DNA from: Cinclus cinclus
Lineage: Eukaryota; Chordata; Aves; Passeriformes; Cinclidae
Length of the DNA: 64,000 bases
NCBI RefSeq assembly: GCF_963662255.1
Contig: NC_085046.1
Coordinates: 49,987,797 to 50,051,796 of the forward strand
Direction: 5' to 3'
Below the pieces are notes generated by a model. That model was not told the DNA's origin and did no database searches. It saw nothing but the letters and a program-made list of their open reading frames with translations. The position numbers and the translations under genes were made by a program. Every line of letters begins with the position of its first letter. Position 1 is the stretch's first letter. Positions 13,201 to 24,300 of this stretch are shown piece after piece.

Positions 13201-13812
13201 TGCTATCCTTATTCTGGTGGTAAAACAGATCCAATGCAAGAGTTCTGATGTCTTAATTTCAGAACTTCCTATAAAAATATGTGATAAACAGACCCAGGGT
13301 ATTTCCTGCCAAATATGTTTTATAGAGTATCTTCCAAGGACACATCTGTTTGGATAGGGAAGAGACACATGAAATAATAGCAGAGACTGACATTTACTAG
13401 TTATATCAAAGGTATTAGCATTAGACATCACCATCCTTCCTGTTAGCATCCTAACATTTGGTGTCAACATTGTGAACCAAGTAATGTTATGCATTGCTTT
13501 GAAAATACAGAATATCAAAATCCAGCTAAGACTTAGGTTTTTGAAAGTCAGACAAACTATCACATGGAAACATAAATCCTTTGTAAATCTAAGAGAAAAC
13601 CAAATGCTATTATTCTTTCACATGATAAATATTTTAAGTTGTTGGCATCCATTTACCAATCAGTTGAACGGACATACCAGTTTCATTTTACCCTGCGTTT
13701 CAGAGTAAAATACTGGCTTTACTAAAGGTGACAAAGATTTTGCCACTGAGAAAAATTATATTTTAGCTTCTATGTTTCCTATTAAATGACAGCAAGAAAC
13801 ATTTACTAGACA

Positions 13813-13826
13813 CAAAAAAAAAAAAA
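13813..13826 (+). repeat. Poly(A) run
   Basis: A run of about 12-14 As in AT-rich intron, with no element attached. Confidence 0.7.
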
Positions 13827-14556
13827 GAGACAATGACCAGTAATAACACTAGGAAAATAAAGATGCCAAAAGCAAGAAAAAAATTTTAAAGATTTTTTTA
13901 TTATTATTTTTTAGCAGAAGCAACACAAATTTACTCTATTGTGTAGAAAACCTCTTTCCTATCTTCACTTGCAGAAACACATAGTTTAGTTTCCATAGTT
14001 AGTCTTTTAATGGAAGAACAAGCTCTCCAATGACTGAACAAGTAGGTACTGAATGTCCCTGCATCACACTCACCGAAATGAGTATCACCAGGGGTTAAAA
14101 GCAGCACCAATTTAATTTCAGTCAAAGATGGCCTCTTTGGTTAGTCTTTCAGGAAAAAGCTAATCTGTTGATAAATTGCTGCTGTCACATCCTTTAAAGA
14201 GGTTGGTCGTCTGAAATAATAGAATGACCTTATTATTCTTTCAGAAATTTTATATTTAGAGAGCAAAGGAAAATACCTGCTAGGTATATAAAAAAAGTAC
14301 TCAGGTATGTGCTAATATAAGTCCAACATCTATCAAACTGTTTTACACTTTATTGAAAATAAAGCAACAAATTTATACTAGAATTCTAAACTATTTTAAA
14401 AGCTTATTAAAGTTGCTTTCAATAAAGAAGAGCTTGATTTAACCTTGTACATTTTTATTGTGTATTTTTATTCCAACTTACAGGTAACTTTGAAAAATTT
14501 ACCTGGTTCAATTCACATTTTCCTTCCCCCTTTCTCTTCTCAACTTTTCATTTCAG

Positions 14557-14649
14557 AAAGGTCTGGTCTTGGAAATAGACAGTGTGGTACTTCATTCCTT
14601 TTGAACACTGATGTCAACTCCTGTATTGTTCTTGAGGCAGAAATGTCAG
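14557..14649 (+). other. Exon-like open segment of unknown identity
   Basis: I do not recognise this segment. It lies in a 109-codon plus-strand open frame (14445-14774). A strong pyrimidine-rich stretch ending TTTTCATTTCAG lies directly upstream, as at a splice acceptor, and a possible donor (GTCAG then GTACTA) lies at 14649-14650. The segment between is 93 bp, phase 1-1. It reads RSGLGNRQCGTSFLLNTD followed by VNSCIVLEAEMS, with two cysteines and the look of an extracellular domain. The frame stays open for 125 bases past the donor with two further cysteine clusters. The C...SFLLN...C spacing faintly recalls the tectonic family, but this is too weak to name it. It is on the strand opposite CNTNAP2. 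It could be a fossil exon, a lineage-specific transcript or chance. Confidence 0.2.
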
Positions 14650-16019
14650 GTACTATCAAGAAATTCACTACTGTTCCCTGCAGTCAGGAAGACTTTAACC
14701 AGGCCCTGGGTTCTATATTAATAATGTTTTGTGGGAGAAGTGCATTATGTTGCATTGCCCAAGTAAATGGCTAAATATAAAGCCCACTCTATCCACATAC
14801 AGTGAGGATTTCTGTATGAATCTGACTCAGAAATAATCAGGAGGTTGCTGTAATACTCTTGAGTGAAAACACTGGTAATCTGAAAACAGAAAATAGGAAG
14901 AAACTGGGCATAATCCTCCAGATCTTGTCATGTGACTGCTGACAATACCTCCCAGAAAAATTCCCAGATAATCCTAGCTGTAAAGTCTGGGACAGGAGGT
15001 GATTAAAAATGTGTCCTCCCTGATAATATGATTTTTAACCAGCATCAATAGGACTTGCAGTTTAACCTCTGCAAGCCATATCAAATTAAAGCTAATAAAT
15101 GTTTAATTCTCTCAATTCACAGGTTAAAAAGTATGGGTCAGGTTGTGTGCTAACACAGGTGCCAAATGCTATTTTCTATCACCAACTGAAACACGGAGAG
15201 TGACTAACACACAAATACCCTGATACAATGTCAGAAATACTTCCACTCCGAAAAGGAAAGGTCTGATTCAAAGGAGTTTCAGCAAAGTATCTTTAAAGTT
15301 CGATCCTTTAAGTTAATGAGAATACAAGTTACCTTGTTGATGGAAACAATAAAATGAGGATTTGTCTATGACTGCTAAATGACTCAAAGCAATGAGATTG
15401 CTTACACCAGAAGATAAGGAAAACACTTCCCATAGAGTGATTTTTTCCAAGCCACCTCAACACTTCAGTTGAATGCTTCCCAGTAGACCTTATCTGGGAG
15501 TGCAACTCAGCAGAAAAACATATGGAAACTTGAAAGATAGTGTACACACTAAGAGAAAATCAGACCTTGGAATACCCAATGAAACAGAAAGGTACCAGGA
15601 ACCCATTCTTCCATGGTCTTCTCTTCCTTTTCTTCCTTCATGTCTGCCTGCCAAAGGACACACGGCTTCTGTTATCAGTTACAGCTGGACTTCACTCTGC
15701 TTTTACCTTTGCTATCCTCTGTGTAAGGCTAGGTTTTTTTCTGGCATTGTTTGTTACTGATGGATTTAGCTCCCAGAATTCATAAATCTAAAAAGCTGTA
15801 TATTACCATACTGTAAGAATTTTAAGAGACAGCTATTGAATCTCACTATTATTTCATGGGAAAAAGTTAAAATTTCTATATTCTTTTCATATTATCTCCA
15901 TATCAAGTAAGTAACAGTATTTTTTAAGATAAGCTGCAATTTTCTTTCATCTTGCTAAAGCAAATACATACTATAATTAGTTTTTTCTTACTTGCACATT
16001 AGCTTCATAATACTATATT

Positions 16020-16300
16020 AAAAAATTCCATACACATGTAAATTAGACCTAATTGGACTGGCTCATCAATCTGTTCCCCAATTACGTAAGAAAAATACAT
16101 TAACTGAATGTGATTTATGTATAAGGTGCTTGTGAATGTTTGTGATGGAATTCATAAAGACCTCATTTGCATGTCCTAATGAGCAGTTTATTAATCTTAA
16201 ATGCATACAGAAATTAACAGCATTTTAATCTTCTAAAATGCAGCTTTTTAAAACTTTTCATTAACAACCATCAGTCTTAGTATGAGACAGTCTTTAATAG
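16020..16300. promoter_or_regulatory. Candidate conserved non-coding element
   Basis: This block looks like the AT-rich conserved elements common in introns of neural genes. It has a perfect octamer (ATTTGCAT, 16165-16172) followed at once by TCCTAATGAGC, plus further homeodomain-type TAAT cores (CCTAATTGG near 16051, TTAATCTTAAATGCAT near 16190). It is free of simple repeats and transposon text. Conservation cannot be judged from one sequence. Confidence 0.25.
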
Positions 16301-17962
16301 CTTTTGGATACAGATTATGAGTGCCTATGTACCTATAAAAATATGCACAGATCTTGTGAGCAACTTCGCCTTCCCTTCACCCTGAAGAATTGCCACAGGT
16401 GTAAGACTAACAAAAATAAATGATGAAGCCTTTCCAAGTAGCTACATGTATTTATATATATAGAGCCTCTTTGCTAAGTGGTCTCATATTTTAAAACATC
16501 ACAGGTTAATTTTCCTTTTGAACAGATTGATTACATGAAAGAATTTTAAAATGTTTTATTTGCATCTTTCATTTCATGTTTAGAAAATGTACACAATATA
16601 TTTAACTGGAGAGGGGAGGCTAGTTAATTAGAAGTCCTAAAAACCAAATACCAAACATAAATTGCATAACAGTGAAATTTTAAGCAACATTGAGAAATAA
16701 TATTTTCCATTTTTTCCGAATCTCAGCTGAACACAGAAAGACAACAGGTCTGCTCATCAAAATATCAGGTGTGCTTTCTATTTTTAAACTGCAGTAACAG
16801 GTCATTGCTGAGTGCTGGGCAATGACTCACAGCTTTTGAATTCTTCAGATTGCAATTTGCTTTTATAAATATGCTCTTTTCTGTTCCGTATTTTGTATTA
16901 AAAGCTTAATACTCACAATACTTTCTTTTTTCCCCTTGTTTAAATTCAAGTGTAGACCAATAAAACATCTAGTTTACTTATATATTGACCTGTACCACTT
17001 GCAACCTACAAGCAACATGTAGCAAGAAACAAATATATGAGCCTTTGTACAAGACTAGATTAATTATTACCATGTAATGGGTATTTACTTATTGTAGTCA
17101 CATAGTATTCCTAGTGAGGAAGACTAAGGTAATGGCAGTGGCACTGATAGCATTAGCTCCTTCTGTAGGGTCATTCTTAGCAGAGCCCAAAAGGACAAGG
17201 TAAAAAAGCATTTTAGTACTTAAGGCAGGGTAGAAATCTTTCTTCTTCATCTCCTGCGCATTTATCAGTCTGAGCTGATGCTAGTCATCCTGTAGTGACA
17301 GTGGAAGGTGGATACTTGTCTGTCACAGGAACAGGCTTGACAACACATCCCCAGAGCTCCTAGACTTGCTGTTTTTGTTGAGGTGCTTATTTTAGTCTAT
17401 TACACAACAGATGTCACTGCCATTAGGAATACAACATAGTGACCACAGGGACCAAGAACCAACAGCCATGCCTTTAGATACAACTCTATAAAGGATACCT
17501 TGTGTAAAACTGCACCATTGCTCTATTTCAAGAAAAATACAAGAGAGAAGCCTCTGTTGCCTCTTTCATTTCAAATGTGTTGTCTTCAGCTCTGTTTTCA
17601 AATTACAAAAATGAAGACTTAGAAATATCTGTAATTGCTGGGTATGAAAACAATAAATACAATTTCAAACCCAAGATGCTCTCATGTATATGTCTCATTT
17701 CAGCCATTTCACATATAATGTCCTATGGGTGGTGAGGAGAGGGAAACTCTAATTTTAGAAACTCCAAATATTTTAATCTGGAAATAAGGTTCTTTTAAAG
17801 TAATACATCAAAAATAGGGGTCTGAAAAATAACAAGTTATTTTAACAAACATTGCACAAAGCTTTAAGTGATCTGAAGCTGAAACACACCCAGAAATAGA
17901 ACCTAGGACTTTTGGCTCCCAGGCCAAAACAAAGTTGAGAAGTTCAGTGTAACACAGAACGA

Positions 17963-18027
17963 TAAAAAAAACCAACCAACCAACCAACCAACCAACCAAA
18001 AAAACAAAAAAACAAAAACAAAAAAAG
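17963..18027 (+). repeat. AACC microsatellite with A-rich ends
   Basis: About seven AACC units (17971-17999) lie between A-runs and AAAAAC text. A minus-strand ORF with repeated Val-Gly-Trp-Leu across it is a repeat artefact. Confidence 0.9.
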
Positions 18028-19357
18028 AGTTGCTGCCCTTGAAACCAGAATATCCTTTTATCAGTGCTTTAGAAGTAAAATTAATGTCATGGTGTATATA
18101 GAAAGAGAAGTTTCTTTTTCTGTATTAAGATACTCTATTCAGTTTTATCCTTTCTCCTTCAAAATGCATTGTGCTTACATATAGAACATTCATTTGCATA
18201 TTTACTGTTTATATTATAAATGCCTGAAAACAGAGAAATGTTACTTAAAGTACATATTGCTTTGACACCTGAGGCTGAACATTCTGGTTTAGTTTATAGA
18301 TAAATAAATAACAGCCAGATGAGATGCAAATGGTAAAAATAGTACTGAATTTTAAGCTGAAGGTTATTTTAAAAATGAGTGTGAATAACAAATTGAACTT
18401 GTGATCTAAGTCCAGCTGTCCTGACATAATAGTATGACATTAGAAATGTTAGTCCATGCATAATGCATCCTCCTGACTGCAACTGGCTAAATTTCATGCA
18501 GATATGATTAACTACATATGTCTAGTGTATGCACAGACTAACATCCAGTCCATATTACCTTCCCCATATTCTATTGTGAGATCAACATAGAATTAAATCA
18601 AAATAGTATTTTCTAATACTATTTTAGTTTGACTGAGTGTTTTGCTTGTCTGCTGTTTGGAATTGTAATATGCAATAAGACAAAGTAAATGCAATTCAGG
18701 AAGTTAAGTTTTAAAAATTGCCAGAGTCATACATGACATACAAAGTAATTTATCAGTCTGAAATGAATAGTTTCGGATGTGTATTGTCTCTGAGGTAGCA
18801 ATCCATAACTAAATCCTCTGGCAGTTATCCATCAGGAAATGTAACATAGTCTAAAAAGTGAAAAGTGCAATCCCATCTCATTTGATGCCATATTGTAAGC
18901 TCACAGGGATATCGTACTCATTAAATTGAGCATAAGAAAGGCAAATGAAAAAAAGTCAGTCTGTGTTACCCAGCTTCTTCAGACAACTACATCTGATACA
19001 GAAAGTGCCTACCTTGATTTCTAAAGAAGTATGGTAATTGTCTATTAACCAGGCCAATAAAAATAATGTGCATCTTGGTTTGAGAATGTACCAATTATTC
19101 TTGTGTTCATTTTTGATATGTGAGAGTTTGCTGCATCTTCAGCTTGCCTTGAAAAAATCTTGAGGCAAAATTTGAGCTGAATACAAAAGCAAAAAATTTC
19201 ACTTAATTTTACATTGATAATTTTTCATTTAATAAAAATTTAAGGAACTCACTCATAGCTTTTAACTTTCAAAACGATAGAAAATGAAAAAATTCAGTCT
19301 AGTCCAAAATTTTAAACAAACCCCATTGGTATTAACTAATCAAAGCTGGAAGTCAAA

Positions 19358-19416
19358 TATATACATACATATATACATATATACATATATATATATACAT
19401 ATACACACATATATAT
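19358..19416. repeat. ATAC/AT microsatellite
   Basis: About 59 bases of alternating AT with ATAC and ACAC units. It is almost purely alternating purine-pyrimidine and likely to vary in length. Confidence 0.9.
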
Positions 19417-20173
19417 GGGGTGCATATATTAACCATTCATAATTTTGATTTCTCATTAAAATTAAAACAGAGGAAACAGAAAATAGATATTAAATCCAAT
19501 CAAATTTTGTAAGATTCCAGTGGTTTTCCTAAAGGATTTATCCTTGCAATGGAAGATGAAGTCACACTTTTTGCAAGGTGAACAGGAATGATGAGGATAG
19601 CTTGGGAGCTTGTGAATCACCACTTAGAAACCATTAGGCTTTGCAATATTTGCTGCTTATGTCTGAGTTAAATGTTCTGTGCTCATCTCTGTAAACTAGC
19701 ACAAAGCAAAGAGCTGAGTACAGATGAGATTCTTTTGACTTGAGTGTGTTTGCTATGTGAATTGGATGGAGATTTTTCATTTCCTGCATCATTCACCATA
19801 AGCCAAATGATTCCCCAAAGCTCATCCATTAATTACTCTTGAAAACTCAATTAAAAAAATCAAAAGAAAAATATTGTTTTGATTATGAATAAAAAAATAG
19901 ATATTTTTCACTTAGAATTGAAAATTATGTTGACAGGCATGTACACTACCTTGTAACAGATGGAAAAAAAAGTGCATAGAAACTTCAGCACTAACATATA
20001 AAGCAATCAAAATCTCAATACCTCTGTCTTGGTTTAATTTGAATTTCCCAGCCAACACAAACCAAAAATGTCATAGTTTGGGTTTGCCAATTTTAACATA
20101 TTTACCTTTTGTGAAATAGAATTAGGAGCAAAAGCAAAGCAGGCCTAAAACTTAAAACAGGATAAAGAAAAAC

Positions 20174-20179
20174 TTTATT
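20174..20179 (-). terminator. Poly(A) signal AATAAA in the second LTR
   Basis: TTTATT on the plus strand is AATAAA on the minus strand. It lies 149 bases from the element's left edge, in the expected place if the element reads right to left. Confidence 0.5.
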
Positions 20180-21191
20180 AACAACACAAAGAAAAATAAT
20201 AATAAATTCAGAACAGATCTTGAGACCACTCCCTTCTCCCCCTTTTCACATTTTAACAACACACAAAGACACTTCTGTCAATTCCTTATTTAAATAATAT
20301 TTTCCAGTTCACTTTAGGGAGAGAAGTTTCTTCTTTTCAGCTATAGGGATCTTTTTCAAGAGAGGAAATAGCCAGTTTTCTCCTGACATCACTTTTTTTT
20401 TCACGAATAGCAATTGTCCAGGGATCTAAAATCATGAAACTCCTCCCACCTTCACAGCCTTCCCAGAGCTGTGCTTGTGGGCCATGTCAAAGTCATGGGG
20501 TATTACTTTTAAGGATGAGCTACTCAAAGGCAAAAGTTCTCTTCAGCTCTCTTCTCTCTGTTCATACTTCATTCCCAGGAACAGAGATCCCCTTTTTTCC
20601 CTCAGGGCAAAGGATCTTCCAAACACTTTACACCTCACCCCCATGTCTTTCTCTGTGGTTTAAAGGAATTATTTTAGTGTAGTACAGTCCACCCTTATAG
20701 CTTACAAAAAGATATTTCAGCTAATCTTCATGGTGTCTCCTCATTCTCCTTCCATCTAGAAACTTAGCTTTTGCTTCATTAACTTTGGCGTATCCTTTCT
20801 GTTCTTTTTCTTCTTAGCCAAGGAAGGATGGAAGGTCTGTAAGTCTTATCTGAGCATTGGAAAAGTTAAAATTTCACACAGAAGTTGCAGGGGCTGTGCC
20901 AGGCCATGGTGGAGCTGTGTCAGGATCTCAGGGTGCCCAGGCCACGCTGGGGGGTGCAGGTGGACGAAAACTGCAAAGTGCACACAGAGGAGAAATGGGT
21001 GCCAAGGCCGTGTGTCCATGGCTTTCCCCCGGCGCTGCCCGCCCCCAGCTCCAGCCGCAGCCCGGGGGTTCTCCCTCTGCCCTGCCCAGCACACAAAGCC
21101 CTGGGGGCTCTCCCGAACCGGGCCCGGCTGCCTCCCCCCAGCCCGTGAGGGCGGCCGGGCGGGCTCGGCCACCCCAGGGCTGCTCCGAGCC

Positions 21192-21210
21192 GGGGCAGGG
21201 CAGGGCAGGG
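21192..21210 (+). other. G-quadruplex motif in the second LTR
   Basis: A run of four Gs and three runs of three Gs are separated by CA each time. This makes a compact quadruplex motif with 2-base loops and also a short GGGCA tandem repeat. It lies in the GC-rich end of the LTR-like element, antisense to its inferred orientation. Confidence 0.65.
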
Positions 21211-21390
21211 CCCCGCTGAGCTACGGCCACACCTGGGGAGGGTGAGGATCTCAGCAATGGGCTCGGCTTCTTTTGGTTATCGGGGCTCCTGGTTGGAAAC
21301 GGGGCCGGGCAGCCTCCAGAGCCCAGCCCTGCCTGGCACGGGCTGCATAAAAGCGGGCTCAGGCCAGGTCGGTGTTACCTTGTGAGAAGC

Positions 21391-24300
21391 TGGAAATGAA
21401 AGAAAGCTTTCCTGGGGTTTACTTACTTCAAATGTGATTCACAGAGTGAACTGACTTTTCCAATTGGTTTCTCAGGCTGTCAAGAACTAATCCAGCCTTC
21501 AATTGGTCCCATCAATTCACAGAGGAAGTTCTCATGGAGGTGCCTCCAAGGCATAACCAGCACAACATCCCATACTTCCTATGGATGTTTCAAGCTGTAA
21601 GAAATGCAACCTACTAATTTCAGACTTATCGTCAAGGTATGAATAAAGAAACCCTTCTCCCTGTCTCACATTAGCAAACAATAATTCCTGATGCTGGAAT
21701 CCTGCACGGCACTTAGTTGCAGTCTCAGATACAGTTTCTGCCACAGGAAAATGCAAATCACAAAAATTTTAAACATCTAATCATCTAACCCTACTGCCAT
21801 AAGGCTCAGAGAGTACCAGCAAAGTATTTTAGCAGCAGCAAATCTAGGTCTGCTCTTCTTGCACTGCCCATGAGGCCCTGTGTAACACTGGGAAGAGCAG
21901 AGCCCAGTTTATTAAGCCAGCTTTGTAAGTAGTCATCCACAAGTCCATCTTCTCCAATACTGAAGACCAAATACATCCTTATTGTGTACTGGACCCGTTG
22001 ACCTCCAGACACCCCTTAAGAATAAAGAAATTATTGTGTGATTCTTATTACAACTTCTGCAGTAGTAACAACATACATTGTAAATGTGGTTAACTGCTAC
22101 AACGCAGTAACAAAATCTGTACTAATAACCCAAGCCCAAGGACCTTCACCACTGTTAAAGTTCCCAGGCCTATGGTGACAGCACAGAATGATTAGTAAAC
22201 CTGAGAAAATGTTAATAGTAATTAGATAGTATTGAATTAAAATATTAAAGATTAGAAGAATAGAAAGGTTTAAAGAAAAATGAAAGCTGTTATTTCAATA
22301 TGAACTACAGCAGACTTATCCGAAGCCCCTAGCCTTGGAGAGAACAAGAAGTGAACATTCCTGGACTTTCAGGTTCCACATCTAAGCCAGAAACCTTGGA
22401 ATGCATCTGTAATACCTCTCTTTTCAATATAGTTTCCTTCCCCCAGAGTACTGAACATCTTGTGAAAAGTTCTAATTTGTGAAATTCCTTCATTCACATA
22501 TAGATTAAAGAATCACTTTCTATAATTAGAAAATTTCAAAACATCTCTCAATTATGTCCATTTGCAGGAAATAAATTTGCTATAGATTTTGATATTTTTT
22601 CTCTTACTGAAATCCACCTAATCTTTCTGAATGTCTCAGTCTACTAGATGGTTAGATTTGAATAGTTAAGTACCAAGCATAGTCTGTGATATCAAAATGC
22701 TTATGAAACCAAAGATAGGTGTTATAAAGTAAAGTAAGGACCATGAGTGCATGACAATGGTAAACAAGAAAGCCAGTATGGGAAGCTACAGATTTTTGCC
22801 CAAGATGTCTCACAAAGACTTAAAAAAAGTGAAACGGAGAGATGGGAAGGCAAGCTTTCCAGAACAGCCTTATCTCTGAGAAAGTTTTTGTGCTAGGCAA
22901 TAAGAAATACCTGGCTGTCCCAGTCTCAAGAAGATTAATTATGTAGGACAACTGAGATGGGATATCACATTTATGCCGTTGAACTACATGGGACATGGGA
23001 TGACTTCTTTCTCAGCCCAGTATGGTAATTGAACCTTGACTGCATTCACAAGAACCAAATACATGGACAGTCACATCTTTTGGAGGTTAAGCCCATATAC
23101 CAAACACTGATAGATGTTATTCTTTTCAAAGCTTGCACAATTTAAGGGTTGTCTTCTGCCATATTCATATTCCAAGAATAATAGCTTTTACTAATTGGTT
23201 CCATTTATCTCATAGTCTTATTAAAATTTCTTATTAAGGGACAAAATACAAAAATTTAAAAAATTATTAAGGTTTTACAGACACCTACAGAATGGTATCA
23301 TATAGATGATATAAAACTGCCAGATACAGTATTGCAGAAACCAAGAAAGAATCTTTATTTTTGTGTGGTTTGCTCTGTTTACTCACTGTTCTAACTCAAA
23401 CTTGACTTAAAAGCACATTGTAAATAAGTTCCCCTAAAAATTACATTCCCTGCCTGAAACTATTTCCATTATTTCTTCTACATCAAAAATGGTTAAAGTT
23501 ACTTTTTTAGCAACTTTCATTTCTGTTGTAATAGAAAACACTTTGACATATTAAATCATGACAGTATTTTAAGTAAAATTTTATGGTGTGATCACTCAAA
23601 GGGATAGCTCATAAAATAATGAATGACAATGCAGATGGGTCACTTTTATGTCTCTCATTGTTTTATTGAGTAGTTATACCTTTAGCACCTGGATTTTGAA
23701 ATAATAATGAACTTTTAAGAAAATAGTGAAATTCAAGGTTGTTGCAGAGATTCAGCACTATTCTGTGCCTGAATAAAGTTCATTGAGCCAGCTGGCAGAA
23801 ACATCTCTGAAGACTAATCTGTACAAGTCTCTTCATTATAATGCTGATTTAATTTTTCAGAAAAACAGCATTGCATGCAGCTCCAGAAATTCAGCCACTC
23901 TCTCTTGCATACAGCCTTCAGATTTATAGCATGAACCTGGCCTGCTGTCCCATTCAGAAAAAACTGGCCTGGGTGATAGAGTTCCATAAGTCAGCTGCTC
24001 CCCAGGCAAGCTCTTACTAATAGTTGAGGTAATACTTTCCAGGCATGCAGCGCAGTCAAATACACGCAAATGTATTTTTTTTTTTGAGGGACAATACAGC
24101 CAAGTTCAAGGCGTGACAAGTCAGCTTTGGTATCAGGCACCACTTCTGCATTTCAGCCTCAGTGAATGCAGGTTTCTCTTCTAAAGGAATTGACATATGA
24201 ATAACTTAGGTACACACAAGTACCTGGGCTCATTAACTGAGGTTTAAGAGCAAATTCAAGAGGAAGCTGGTGTGATGGCCACCCCAGAGACCACTTGCTG

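Larger units (their letters stand above)
7517..20024. other. Presumed CNTNAP2 intron between the two LTRs
   Basis: AT-rich non-coding DNA with simple repeats at 10210, 13813, 17963 and 19358. It also holds the exon-like ORF at 14557-14649 and a candidate conserved block near 16.1 kb, all listed separately. The longest open frame (13108-13563, minus, 151 codons) matches no family I know and is open on the opposite strand too over part of its length. No CNTNAP2 exon was seen. Confidence 0.55.
20025..21390 (-). mobile_element. Second LTR-like retroviral element, GC-rich end to the right
   Basis: The left edge at 20025 reads TGTCTTGGTTTAATTTG. This is the reverse of an LTR end of the ...CCAAGACA type and parallels the ...CTAGGACA end of the solo LTR at 7511. 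A minus-strand AATAAA lies 149 bases inside this edge, again matching the solo LTR. The sequence is AT-rich to about 20850 and then strongly GC- and CpG-rich to about 21370, where ordinary intron composition returns. I recall long similar stretches in passerine genomes. The right boundary is not resolved: no clear ACA end followed by a copy of the left flank (ACCTC) was found, so the end given is approximate. Overlapping ORFs of 77-120 codons on both strands in the GC-rich part follow from base composition, and no viral protein is recognisable. It may be a solo LTR or a truncated one. Confidence 0.65.

Noticed and set aside
13108..13563. 151-codon minus-strand open frame, the joint longest in the window
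   Set aside because: It has no recognisable domain, is partly open on the opposite strand, lacks clear splice sites at its ends, and has AT-driven composition. A frame of this length can arise by chance in 64 kb.
15296..15306. AGTTCGATCCT, similar to a tRNA B box
   Set aside because: No A box, acceptor stem or cloverleaf could be formed around it, so it is not a tRNA or tRNA-derived SINE.
20846..21257. Overlapping ORFs of 77-120 codons on both strands rich in Pro, Gly, Ala and Arg
   Set aside because: Five frames are open at once because the DNA is GC-rich and poor in stop codons. This is the GC-rich end of the LTR-like element, not a gene.
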